Assembly: GCA_046727955.1 (NCBI GenBank)
Contig: JBKPDO010000324.1
Coordinates: forward strand, 1-22,355
DNA from: DASVXQ01 sp046727955
Lineage (GTDB): Bacteria; Actinomycetota; CALGFH01
Direction: 5' to 3'
Length of the DNA stretch: 22,355 bases
Below, in pieces: positions 1-6,267 of this stretch; within the stretch, counting starts at the first letter, position 1; each line of letters opens with the position of its first letter. The notes under the pieces were generated by a model. That model searched no databases. It had not been told where the DNA came from and saw only the letters and a list, made by a program, of their open reading frames with translations. Position numbers and translations under genes: made by a program.

Positions 1-1
1 G

Positions 2-145
2 ACGGAGATGGCGATGCCGGGGGATAACACCGAGATGACGGTGCGGCTGATCGCCCCGATCGCGATGGCGGAGGGGTTGCGGTTCGCGATCCGTGAGGGT
101 GGCCGCACCGTCGGCGCCGGCCGCGTCATCAAGATCCTCAAATAG
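2..145 (+). CDS. tuf: Elongation factor Tu, C-terminal end (5' truncated by window)
   Basis: Only the last 47 codons are inside the window, with the stop TAG at 143-145. The translation (MPGDNTEMTVRL, then AEGLRFAIREGGRTVGAG, ending RVIKILK) is the third beta-barrel domain of EF-Tu, which helps bind aminoacyl-tRNA and delivers it to the ribosome in the cytoplasm. The identification is secure because this tail is among the most conserved in bacteria. The gene lies 90 bp upstream of rpmG. That tuf-rpmG-tRNA-secE-nusG order recalls tufB of Escherichia coli and early-branching bacteria, whereas most actinobacteria keep tuf only in the str operon. Whether this is a second copy cannot be seen here. 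Confidence 0.96.
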   Translation, partial: TEMAMPGDNTEMTVRLIAPIAMAEGLRFAIREGGRTVGAGRVIKILK

Positions 146-190
146 GATGGATCCGTGAACCAGATGATCGCGTGGCCGGAGGTCGCGCGG

Positions 191-196
191 TAGGCT
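191..196 (+). promoter_or_regulatory. Possible -10 element upstream of rpmG
   Basis: TAGGCT is a common actinobacterial -10 hexamer and lies 40 bases before the rpmG start. I see no convincing -35 hexamer 16-19 bases upstream, so this is weak. rpmG could equally be read through from tuf. Confidence 0.25.
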
Positions 197-235
197 CCTG
201 TTCACAGCACGTTCAGGGGCCGAAAGGATCCGACG

Positions 236-400
236 ATGGCAACGACCGACACCAGACCCAAGATCACGCTCGCCTGCACAGTTTGCAAGCACCGCAACTA
301 CACCACCACCAAGAACCGGCGCAACGATCCGGACCGGATCGAGCTGAAGAAGTACTGTCGATGGTGCGGCCGGCACACGGCCCACCGTGAGACCCGCTAG
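236..400 (+). CDS. rpmG: 50S ribosomal protein L33
   Basis: A 54-residue protein of typical L33 length and sequence, a small component of the large ribosomal subunit near the E site. It is the zinc-binding (C+) form: CTVC at residues 14-17 and CRWC at 41-44 make the two CxxC knuckles, with the family segment YTTTKNRRNDPDR between them. The ATG is preceded by GAAAGGA (222-228), a good ribosome binding site. It lies between tuf and the hadAB pair, as in other bacteria where L33 precedes secE-nusG, and is followed by a strong hairpin terminator. C+ L33 proteins are often replaced by zinc-free paralogues under zinc limitation; no paralogue or Zur site is visible here. Confidence 0.96.
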   Translation: MATTDTRPKITLACTVCKHRNYTTTKNRRNDPDRIELKKYCRWCGRHTAHRETR

Positions 401-423
401 CCAGACCCCCTACCACAGTCACC

Positions 424-448
424 AGAGCCCGGCCTCGCGCCGGGCTCT
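424..448 (+). terminator. Hairpin terminator after rpmG
   Basis: A perfect 10-bp stem, AGAGCCCGGC (424-433) with GCCGGGCTCT (439-448), encloses a 5-base loop. There is no long T run, as is common for actinobacterial terminators. It separates rpmG from the hadA promoter candidate just downstream. Confidence 0.7.
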
Positions 449-451
449 CGC

Positions 452-480
452 TTGCTCCAGCGCTGCCAGCGGGCTAGCGT
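452..480 (+). promoter_or_regulatory. Candidate housekeeping promoter for hadA-hadB
   Basis: TTGCTC (452-457), a 17-base spacer and TAGCGT (475-480) fit a sigma70-type promoter placed directly after the rpmG terminator. Transcription would start near 487, about 33 bases before the hadA ATG and upstream of its AGGAG (505-509). Confidence 0.45.
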
Positions 481-519
481 CGTCGGTCCGGAGCGTCGTC
501 TACGAGGAGCGAGCCGCCC

Positions 520-1002
520 ATGCCACTGAACCGAGCCCTGCTCGGCAAGGAATACCCTCCCGTGCGGTACGAGGTCGGGCGGGAGAAGCTCCGGGAGTTC
601 GCCGAGTCCGTGGGCGAGACCGATCCGGTCTACCACGACGAGGAGGCGGCCCGGGCGGCGGGCCATCCTGACATCCCGGCTGTCCCGACCTTTCCGGTCA
701 TCCTCACCCTACGGGTCGGGCAGAAGGTCTACAACGACCCTGAGCTCGGCCTCGACTACAGCCGCGTGGTCCACGGCGAGCAGGAGTTCAGCTACCACCG
801 GCCGATCTTCGCCGGCGACCGGCTGCTGGCCGCCGGGCGGGTCGCCGCGGTCGAGGTCAAGGGCCGCCACGAGGTGCTGGCGATCGAGACCAGGGTGACC
901 ACCGAGGCGGGCGAGCCCGTCTGCAGCGCGGTGGTGACGCTCATCTCCAGAGGGACCGCCCCGCGGCCGGACGGCGATGGTGCCTCTGGAGGGCCGGCAT
1001 GA
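520..1002 (+). CDS. hadA: (3R)-hydroxyacyl-ACP dehydratase, HadA-type subunit
   Basis: A 160-residue MaoC/hot-dog-fold protein of the FAS1-type dehydratase N-terminal family. The pattern FAESVGETDPVYHDEEAAR (about residues 27-45) followed by IPAVPTFPV and the FSYHRP segment matches HadA/HadC of Mycobacterium. In those enzymes HadA or HadC pairs with HadB to dehydrate 3-hydroxyacyl-ACP during type II fatty-acid elongation. HadA-type chains mainly contribute to substrate binding while the catalytic Asp-His pair sits in HadB, which is seen in the next gene. The stop overlaps the next start by four bases (ATGA), so the two are translationally coupled. The position between rpmG and tRNA-Trp-secE-nusG is the same as in other actinobacteria. 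The acyl chain length of the substrate cannot be told. Confidence 0.88.
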   Translation: MPLNRALLGKEYPPVRYEVGREKLREFAESVGETDPVYHDEEAARAAGHPDIPAVPTFPVILTLRVGQKVYNDPELGLDYSRVVHGEQEFSYHRPIFAGDRLLAAGRVAAVEVKGRHEVLAIETRVTTEAGEPVCSAVVTLISRGTAPRPDGDGASGGPA

Positions 1003-1412
1003 GCCCGCGGCGCGAGGTGGTGCAGGTCACCCCCGGCGATGCGCTGTCCCCGGTCCACCACGACGTCCAGCGGTCCGACCTCGTCAAGTATGCGGGCGCG
1101 TCCGGCGACTTCAACCCGATCCACTGGAACGACGAGTGGGCCATCTCGGTCGGCCTGCCCGGGGTGATCGCCCACGGCATGTTCTCCATGGGGGTTGCCG
1201 CAAGGATGATCTCGGCCTACGCCGGTGACCCGGCCGCGATCAAGCGGCTGCGGGTGCGGTTCTCCGACATGATCCGGCCCGGTCAGACCCTGACCGTCGG
1301 GGGCGAGGTCGCCGCTGTCGACGGCAAGCAGGTGTCGCTGCGCTTCTGGGGCGAGGACGAGGCCGGCAACCGGGTGCTCTCGAAGGGCGAGGCCGAGCTG
1401 GAGCTTGCCTGA
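999..1412 (+). CDS. hadB: (3R)-hydroxyacyl-ACP dehydratase, catalytic HadB-type subunit
   Basis: A 137-residue MaoC-like hot-dog domain. The R-specific hydratase 2 motif is plain: ASGDFNPIHWNDE gives Asp37 and His42, the expected catalytic pair, and GVIAHGMFSMG follows at the usual distance. In the family this subunit forms a heterodimer with HadA and removes water from (3R)-hydroxyacyl-ACP in the FAS-II cycle. The start is the ATG inside the ATGA overlap with hadA (999-1002), which argues for one mRNA and fixed subunit ratio. Length is normal for HadB. A role in elongating long-chain or mycolic-type acids is not implied, as many actinobacteria without mycolic acids carry this pair. Confidence 0.9.
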   Translation: MSPRREVVQVTPGDALSPVHHDVQRSDLVKYAGASGDFNPIHWNDEWAISVGLPGVIAHGMFSMGVAARMISAYAGDPAAIKRLRVRFSDMIRPGQTLTVGGEVAAVDGKQVSLRFWGEDEAGNRVLSKGEAELELA

Positions 1413-1428
1413 GGTGGCGTAGACCGCC

Positions 1429-2421
1429 ATGCCGGAGTCGCCTCGAGCGCCCCAGCGGGTGCTCGATCTGGTCGCGGAACGGCAGGCCGCCCGCGAGCTG
1501 CGTGACTTCGCCCGCGCCGACGAGCTGCGTGACCAGGTGCTGGCGGCCGGCTGGCTGATCAGGGACACGCCAGCCGGCCCTGAGCTGGTCGAGGCGCCGG
1601 CGTGGCGACCGGTCGAGCCCTCCAGCCTCGCGCCGCGCTGGGAAGAGCCCGACCGCCACCTGGTCTCGGTGGTCATCCATGTCCTCGGCTGGCCGGACGA
1701 CGTTGCCCGAGCGGTGGTGGCGCTGGCGAGCCACTGTGCGAGCGTCGACTACGAGGTGCTGCTGCTGGACGACGGCGCGGGCGACCAGACGGCGCGGGCC
1801 ACCGAGGAGCTCGCCACGACCGATGCGCGAGTGCGGGCGCTGCACCTCGACCCCGCGGTCGGCTTCGGGGCGGCCATTGGTCTCGGCATGAGCCAGGCCA
1901 CCAGCCGGGTCCTGGTGTGGCTCGACCCGCACGTCGAGGCCACCGGCGACCTGCTCACGCCGCTGGTCGACGCGCTCGCCGAGCCGCGCGTGGGGCTGGC
2001 CGGCGGCTGGGGGGTGGTGAGCCACTCGATGCTGGACTTCGAGGCCGACGATGGACCCGAGGTCGACGCCATCGAGGGCTACCTGCTCGCGGTGCCCAGA
2101 TCGCTGGCCGCGCTGGTCCGGCCCGACCCCGGGCACCGCTATTACCGCAACGCCGACCTCGACTTCTCGTTCGCCGTGCGCGACCTCGGCGGCCGGGCCG
2201 GCGGCACCGCGGGCACGGCGCCGCTGCGGGCGCTCCGCGTGCCGGTGCCCGCCAGGCGCCACCGTCACCGGGCATACCACGAGATCGACCCGGTGCAACG
2301 CGAGCGCGCCTCGAAGCGAAATTACGACCGCTTCCTCGCCCGCTGGAAATTCCGCACGGAGCTGCTCACCCAGGGATTCACCGGCTACCACCGTCACCCG
2401 CCCGATGGCGGACCGGGCTGA
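1429..2421 (+). CDS. GT2-like glycosyltransferase with N-terminal CysRS C-terminal-like domain
   Basis: A 330-residue protein with two parts. Residues about 8-52 (VLDLVAERQAARELRDFARA, then DELRDQV, GWLIRDTPAGPEL) resemble the C-terminal helical domain of cysteinyl-tRNA synthetase: R-x2-AR, DFA-x-AD, LRD and a DTPxG ending. Residues about 78-300 look like a GT-A glycosyltransferase: SVVIHVLG opening strand, EVLLLDDGAGDQT, VLVWLDPH in the place of the DxD metal site, and YRNADLDFSFAVRD resembling the EDxDL acceptor-side motif. The metal motif is not a clean DxD, so activity is uncertain. No transmembrane segment or signal peptide is visible. The ATG lies 16 bases after hadB, with AGGTGG at 1412-1417, so it probably shares the hadAB transcript. 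Donor, acceptor and the purpose of the tRNA-synthetase-like module are unknown. Confidence 0.75.
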   Translation: MPESPRAPQRVLDLVAERQAARELRDFARADELRDQVLAAGWLIRDTPAGPELVEAPAWRPVEPSSLAPRWEEPDRHLVSVVIHVLGWPDDVARAVVALASHCASVDYEVLLLDDGAGDQTARATEELATTDARVRALHLDPAVGFGAAIGLGMSQATSRVLVWLDPHVEATGDLLTPLVDALAEPRVGLAGGWGVVSHSMLDFEADDGPEVDAIEGYLLAVPRSLAALVRPDPGHRYYRNADLDFSFAVRDLGGRAGGTAGTAPLRALRVPVPARRHRHRAYHEIDPVQRERASKRNYDRFLARWKFRTELLTQGFTGYHRHPPDGGPG

Positions 2422-2431
2422 CCCCCGACCC

Positions 2432-2460
2432 GAGACACACCGCGACCGGCGCGGTAGGAT
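2432..2460 (+). promoter_or_regulatory. Candidate sigma70-type promoter for the ECF sigma operon
   Basis: GAGACA (2432-2437), 17 bases, then TAGGAT (2455-2460). The -10 is good for actinobacteria and the -35 keeps four of six consensus positions. It lies just after the glycosyltransferase stop codon. Confidence 0.4.
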
Positions 2461-2497
2461 CGCCTGAACGCACCCGAGATCATAACGGCCGGCCAGC

Positions 2498-2527
2498 GGT
2501 AACCCGTGTGTCATGTTCGGGGTCTAA
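2498..2527 (+). promoter_or_regulatory. Candidate ECF-type (autoregulated) promoter
   Basis: GGTAACC (2498-2504) resembles the GGAAC-type -35 element read by ECF sigma factors, and GTCTAA (2522-2527) lies 17 bases downstream in the -10 position. A transcript would start near 2533, just upstream of the AAGGGG ribosome binding site of the sigma gene. Self-activation is inferred from position only. Confidence 0.45.
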
Positions 2528-2553
2528 CGTTCAGCAGTAGCAAGGGGAACGAG

Positions 2554-3150
2554 GTGGAGGTCGACCGGGAGCTCGTCGAGGCCGCCCAGGCCGGTGACCG
2601 CTGGGCGCTCGAGGAGCTGGTGCGCCAGACCCACCGGAGCGTCTATACGTGCGCGCTCCGGCTTGTGGGCAACCCGGACGACGCCGCCGACGTCGCCCAG
2701 GACGTGTACGTCCGGGTGGTCCGCAAGTTGGGGGGCTTCCGCCACGAGGCCTCCTTCTCAACCTGGCTGAATCGGGTGACGACGAACGTGGCCATGAGCA
2801 GCCTGAAGCACCGGACGCGGCGGATCGCGATCGAGGGGGCGGTGGTCCCCGCCGAGACCCGCGATCCCTCGCCCGACCCTTCCGAGCGCGCCGAGGCAGT
2901 CGCCCTCGCCCGCCGGCTCGAGCGGCTCGTGGCCGAGCTGCCGGAGGGCCAGCGCCAGGTCCTGGTGCTGCGGGATGTGTACGGCCAGTCGACGGACGAG
3001 GTGGCGAGTGCGATGGGGTTGACGCCCGGAGCTGTCAAGGTGCGCCTGTTCCGGGCGCGGGAGCGGCTCAAGGCCCAGCTCGAAGCGGCCGAGGGTGGGC
3101 AGGTGGTGGCGCTGGCCGGACGCCGGCGCGCGTCGGGTCGGCGGTCGTGA
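2554..3150 (+). CDS. ECF-subfamily RNA polymerase sigma factor
   Basis: A 198-residue sigma factor of the extracytoplasmic-function type. Region 2 spans about residues 5-90, with DDAADVAQDVYVRVVRKL and FSTWLNRVTTNVA giving the core-binding and -10-reading helices. Region 4 spans about 118-178, with LPEGQRQVLVLRDVYGQSTD and the helix-turn-helix GLTPGAVKVRLFRARERL. There is no region 1.1 or region 3. I chose the GTG at 2554 because AAGGGG (2542-2547) lies six bases upstream; an earlier in-frame GTG at 2506 would add 16 residues with no family match and would lie at the candidate promoter. The stop overlaps the anti-sigma start by one base, the usual arrangement for a sigma/anti-sigma pair. The signal it answers to is not visible. 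Confidence 0.93.
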   Translation: MEVDRELVEAAQAGDRWALEELVRQTHRSVYTCALRLVGNPDDAADVAQDVYVRVVRKLGGFRHEASFSTWLNRVTTNVAMSSLKHRTRRIAIEGAVVPAETRDPSPDPSERAEAVALARRLERLVAELPEGQRQVLVLRDVYGQSTDEVASAMGLTPGAVKVRLFRARERLKAQLEAAEGGQVVALAGRRRASGRRS

Positions 3151-3563
3151 TGGGCTGCCACGACGTCCGCCCGCTGCTGCCGGCCCGGGTCGAGGAGCTC
3201 ACCCCGCTGGAGGCGCGCGTCAGGGCGCAGCACGTCGCGACCTGCCCGCGCTGCGCAGCCGAGGCCGCTGCCTATACCCGGCTGGTGCGCGCCCTGACCG
3301 CCATGGCCGCCCTGGAGGCGGAGCCAGTGGCCGGGACGCTCGAGCGCGCGCTGGCCGTCATCGACCGCCGCCGAGCGCTCACCATGACCGATCCGCGGGT
3401 GGCGATGTTCGCCGCCGGATCCGCCGGCGCCCTGGTCGCCACGCTCGTCGTCGCCCGCGCCCTGCGGCAGCGGCGCAGGACGCCGCCGAGCGCACCGCGC
3501 AGCGCCAGCCCGCTTCCCGGCCTGGCGGCGCTCACCGCACCCGTCCTGGCGCGGGCCAAGTAG
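3150..3563 (+). CDS. Membrane-anchored zinc-type anti-sigma factor
   Basis: A 137-residue protein beginning MGCHDVRPLLPARVEE. It carries the zinc anti-sigma signature Hx3Cx2C as His28, Cys32 and Cys35 (HVATCPRC), with a Cys3-His4 pair that could complete the site. One hydrophobic stretch at about residues 84-102 (VAMFAAGSAGALVATLVVA) can span the membrane, leaving the zinc-finger domain in the cytoplasm. In the family this domain holds the partner ECF sigma factor until a signal releases it. The ATG overlaps the sigma stop (TGATG), so synthesis of the two should be coupled. An alternative GTG sits one codon earlier. The outer part after the membrane segment is short and Arg/Pro/Ala-rich, so a large sensor domain is absent. 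Confidence 0.85.
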   Translation: MGCHDVRPLLPARVEELTPLEARVRAQHVATCPRCAAEAAAYTRLVRALTAMAALEAEPVAGTLERALAVIDRRRALTMTDPRVAMFAAGSAGALVATLVVARALRQRRRTPPSAPRSASPLPGLAALTAPVLARAK

Positions 3564-3749
3564 GGCCTGTTCGCATTCGGGGGGAGCCCGAGACGGGGCG
3601 ATCCACCGGGGGCACCCCCTTGGGGTTCCCCGGACCCCTCCGGCCCCGAACCCCCCATCGGCTACCTCGACGTGATCCCTGGGTTGTGGGTCAGCGCCGC
3701 GATCGGGCAGGTTCCCCGTGTCGCGGATCACCATTGCAACCAGGCCCTA
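3561..3749 (+). repeat. G-rich intergenic element bounded by imperfect inverted repeats
   Basis: TAGGGCCTGTTCGCA (3561-3575) and TGCAACCAGGCCCTA (3735-3749) are inverted copies matching at 13 of 15 positions. The interior is a dense run of G and C tracts with small palindromes around 3607-3640 and an inner TTCGGGG / CCCCGAA pairing. It fits a miniature repeat or palindromic intergenic unit, but it could also be a large mRNA structure ending the sigma operon; its left end contains the anti-sigma stop codon. The following bases to 3835 show no gene. Confidence 0.4.
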
Positions 3750-3835
3750 GCCAGCCAGTACCCGCGCCGGACGGCGCGCCGGCGCGGCACGCGAGCCCGC
3801 CGGGTCACACGGCGTTACGGCGACCCGTCGGCCTC

Positions 3836-4675
3836 TCAGGAGCCGAGCACGAACGGCCCCCCGCGAGTCGGGATCATCACGGCCAGGTCCGGGTGCTGCC
3901 GCTGGACCACGTCGACCAGGTGGGCCGGAAAGCCCGGGTTGCCCGCGAACATGTCGTAGTGCATGGGGATGAGCAGGCCCACGCCGACCCTGGCGGCGAG
4001 CTGGGCGGCCTCCCGGTGGTCCATGTTGCCAACGATGTTCTGGTCCTCGCGGAAGCGGTCGCGGCCGTTGATGGGCAGCAGCGCGACGTCGGGCGCGAGC
4101 AGCCGGAGCCAGTCCTCCATCCCCTCGTACACGATCGTGTCGCCCGCGTGGTACACGCGCATGCCGCCGGCCTCGACCACGAAGCCGAGGTAGCGGTAGC
4201 GCCCGCCCGACAGCTCCTGCCCGAAGCTGTAGGCGTCGGCCACCTCCACGCCATGACAGGCGGGCAGCGGGTGGATGCTGACGTCGCCCAGCTCGAGCGG
4301 CTGCTCCGGCTGGGCGCCGATGACCCGCTCCGGCGCGATGTCGAGGTCGGTGACCTGGGAGACGATCGGCGCCGGCACCACCACGAGGGCGGCCGGGGAG
4401 GCGGCGGCCATCGCCGGCAGCGAGTCGGCGTCCAGGTGGTCGATGTGCTCGTGGGTGCACAGGATCGCGTCCACGCCGCTGGCTTCCTCGGGTGCGAACG
4501 GCCGCGGCACCGCGCGGTTGTGATGCAGGGAGAGGAACGGGTCGAGCAGCAGGGTCACGCCGGCGCCCCGGAGGGCGAAGCCGGCCTGGCCGAGCCACCA
4601 GAGCGCCACCTGGCCCGCTCCCAGCGGGAGCTTCGCGAAGTCCGCCGGGGTCCTGCAGCCACCGGCCAACGACAT
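3836..4675 (-). CDS. UlaG-like metallo-beta-lactamase-fold hydrolase
   Basis: A 279-residue metallo-beta-lactamase superfamily protein of the UlaG (L-ascorbate-6-phosphate lactonase) branch. The metal motif THEHIDH is at residues 74-80, YHAGDT at 175-180 supplies the bridging Asp179, and LLPINGRD (199-206), NMDHREAA and PMHYDMF with His239 follow as in UlaG. The usual reaction is metal-dependent hydrolysis of a lactone or phosphoester in the cytoplasm, but no ascorbate transport or utilisation genes are nearby, so the substrate is unknown. I chose the ATG at 4675 because GGAGGAGG on the minus strand (complement of 4683-4690) lies seven bases before it. An ATG at 4681 is too close to that site and a GTG at 4720 lies inside the promoter candidate. 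It is transcribed away from the acyltransferase gene to its right. Confidence 0.85.
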   Translation of the reverse strand: MSLAGGCRTPADFAKLPLGAGQVALWWLGQAGFALRGAGVTLLLDPFLSLHHNRAVPRPFAPEEASGVDAILCTHEHIDHLDADSLPAMAAASPAALVVVPAPIVSQVTDLDIAPERVIGAQPEQPLELGDVSIHPLPACHGVEVADAYSFGQELSGGRYRYLGFVVEAGGMRVYHAGDTIVYEGMEDWLRLLAPDVALLPINGRDRFREDQNIVGNMDHREAAQLAARVGVGLLIPMHYDMFAGNPGFPAHLVDVVQRQHPDLAVMIPTRGGPFVLGS

Positions 4676-4709
4676 CGGCATCCCTCCTCCGGAACGCACG
4701 GGGCCTCCT

Positions 4710-4739
4710 GAATTACTCACGCGGCAGCGCGGCAGTCAA
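4710..4739 (-). promoter_or_regulatory. Candidate promoter of the UlaG-like gene
   Basis: On the minus strand TTGACT (complement of 4734-4739), an 18-base spacer and TAATTC (complement of 4710-4715). Transcription would begin near 4703, upstream of the GGAGGAGG ribosome binding site. No equally good promoter is visible for the divergent plus-strand gene in this 139-bp gap, which also holds two adjacent ATGGCGG copies (about 4754-4769). Confidence 0.5.
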
Positions 4740-4814
4740 GCGCTCGGGGTCAATGGCGGTAATGGCGGCGCTCGGTCACCCTGGAAGGCGAAGCAGCTGA
4801 CGTTGGAGGCAACC

Positions 4815-6044
4815 ATGCCGGCCGTGCACTTCCTCGACGTGACCAACCGCGACGGCGTTCAGACCGCCAGGATCAACCTGTCCAAGTTTGGCAAGACGAT
4901 GGTCAACTTCTACCTCGGCAAGCTCGGCGTGGCCCAGTCCGAGCTGGGGTTCCCGTTCCTGTTCCACGAGGTGCCCTACGTGCGCGCCAACCTGGCGCTG
5001 GCCAAGGCGGGCGCCTTCGGGGACCTCAGGCTGTCGGGCTGGGCCCGGGCGGTGGTCGAGGACGTGGAGCGCTCGGTGCCGCTTGGCCTGGAGCACATGA
5101 ACCTCTCCATCTCGACCTCCGACCAGATGATCCGCCACAAGTTCCGCGGCCGCCTGGACCGCGCGGCGGTGCTGCGCGAGATGACCGCCGCGACCAGGGC
5201 GGCCAAGGCGGCGGGCGTGGTAACGGTCGGCGTGAACGCTGAGGACGCCTCGCGCACCGACGACGGCTACCTGCTCGAGTTCGCCCAGGCGGCGCGGGAG
5301 GCCGGTGCCGACCGGGTGCGCTACTGCGACACCATCGGCGGCGACACCCCGCACCGCATCCGCGAGCGCTTCGCCTGGCTGGCGTCGGCGGCCAGCACGC
5401 CGATGGAGACCCACTGCCACAACGACCTCGGCATGGCGGTAGCGAACTCGCTCGCCGGCGCGCTCGGCACCCTCGACGCGGGCCAGGACGTCTGGGTGAA
5501 CACCTGCGTCAACGGCATCGGCGAGCGCGCCGGGAACGCGGACCTGCTGAGCACGGTGCTCGCGCTCCGCTATGGCCTCGGCGTCGCCGAGCGGGTAGAG
5601 GTGGCCGATGCGCTCGACCTCTCCTGGGCGCGCCGCTTCGGCCTGTGGGCCAGCTACGCGTTCGGTCAGCCACTGCCGCTGAATCAGCCGGGGGTGGGTC
5701 GCAACGCCTTCGCTCACGAGTCCGGCATCCACGCGGACGGGGCGCTCAAGGACCGCCACAACTACGAGCTGTACGACGACGAGGCGCTCGGGCCGTTCCC
5801 GCACGATTGGCACGCGCGCCAGGGCCGCGTGGTGCTGACGGGCGAGTACGGCGGCAAAGCGGGCTTCCGGCACGTGCTGGACGGTCTCGGCATCGAGGTG
5901 GCGCCCGCCGACGAGGGCCTGGTCTTCTCGCTCGTGCAGCTCAGCAACGCCGCCACCGGCCACCCCCTCACCGACGACGAGCTGCGCCTGCTCGCCGCCC
6001 ATCCGCACGAGCTCGCCCTGCTCTACCCCGGCCAGCTCGGGTAG
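4815..6044 (+). CDS. Homocitrate synthase / isopropylmalate synthase family (possibly Re-citrate synthase)
   Basis: A 409-residue DRE-TIM metallolyase-type condensing enzyme, which joins acetyl-CoA to a 2-oxoacid. The opening motif is DVTNRDGVQTARINLSKFG (residues 8-26), followed by metal ligands His200 and His202 in THCHNDLGMAVAN, then CVNGIGERAGNADL and FAHESGIHADG. The protein stops after the catalytic and linker region, without the LeuA allosteric dimer domain of true 2-isopropylmalate synthases. The NRDGVQTARI form of the first motif, as I recall it, also occurs in Re-citrate synthases of anaerobes, so 2-oxoglutarate or oxaloacetate are both candidate substrates. The ATG at 4815 has TGGAGG (4804-4809) five bases upstream. 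No lysine, leucine or nitrogen-fixation genes are adjacent, so the pathway is not fixed by context. Confidence 0.82.
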   Translation: MPAVHFLDVTNRDGVQTARINLSKFGKTMVNFYLGKLGVAQSELGFPFLFHEVPYVRANLALAKAGAFGDLRLSGWARAVVEDVERSVPLGLEHMNLSISTSDQMIRHKFRGRLDRAAVLREMTAATRAAKAAGVVTVGVNAEDASRTDDGYLLEFAQAAREAGADRVRYCDTIGGDTPHRIRERFAWLASAASTPMETHCHNDLGMAVANSLAGALGTLDAGQDVWVNTCVNGIGERAGNADLLSTVLALRYGLGVAERVEVADALDLSWARRFGLWASYAFGQPLPLNQPGVGRNAFAHESGIHADGALKDRHNYELYDDEALGPFPHDWHARQGRVVLTGEYGGKAGFRHVLDGLGIEVAPADEGLVFSLVQLSNAATGHPLTDDELRLLAAHPHELALLYPGQLG

Positions 6045-6119
6045 GAAGGACGTGCCCCACGCGCGGCGGGCTTGATAACCTGGAGGCGTCGGAGTGTCCG
6101 GGTACAAACGCCAGGCACC

Positions 6120-6149
6120 TTGAGTGGGTTGGATGGCGACCCCTATACT
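6120..6149 (+). promoter_or_regulatory. Promoter of the tRNA-Trp-secE-nusG-rplKA unit
   Basis: TTGAGT (6120-6125), 18 bases, TATACT (6144-6149). This is close to the sigma70 consensus and ends 40 bases before the tRNA. Transcription would start near 6156. No other clear promoter is visible before rplK, so the unit may run as far as rplA. Confidence 0.75.
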
Positions 6150-6189
6150 CATTGAGCTTCGGGCTCGGGGGCCCGGCACGGGCACCCGT

Positions 6190-6262
6190 AGGCCAGTAGC
6201 TCAATTGGTAGAGTCCCGGTCTCCAAAACCGGTGGTTGGGGGTTCGAGTCCCTCCTGGCCTG
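6190..6262 (+). tRNA. trnW: tRNA-Trp (CCA anticodon)
   Basis: A complete 73-base cloverleaf. The acceptor arms AGGCCAG (6190-6196) and CTGGCCT (6255-6261) pair fully and the discriminator is G6262. The D arm is GCTC/GAGT, the anticodon stem CCGGT/ACCGG encloses the loop CTCCAAA with anticodon CCA at 6223-6225, and the T arm carries TTCGAGT. The 3' CCA is not encoded. tRNA-Trp directly before secE-nusG is the standard actinobacterial arrangement. Confidence 0.97.
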
Positions 6263-6267
6263 CAAGC

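Noticed and set aside
172..390. Short plus-strand frame overlapping rpmG
   Set aside because: It is in a different frame from the clear L33 gene and has no family match.
1240..2514. A 424-residue minus-strand frame opposite hadB and the glycosyltransferase
   Set aside because: Shadow frame with Arg/His-rich random composition; the plus-strand genes are recognisable.
3095..4711. A 538-residue plus-strand frame across the anti-sigma gene and the UlaG-like gene
   Set aside because: It crosses two well-supported genes in other frames and resembles a translated complement.
4803..4814. TTG start four codons earlier for the homocitrate-synthase-like gene
   Set aside because: The TTG lies inside the Shine-Dalgarno sequence TGGAGG that serves ATG 4815.
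6072..6108. Possible promoter TTGATA with TACAAA before tRNA-Trp
   Set aside because: The spacing is 25 bases, too long; the TTGAGT-N18-TATACT pair downstream is far better.
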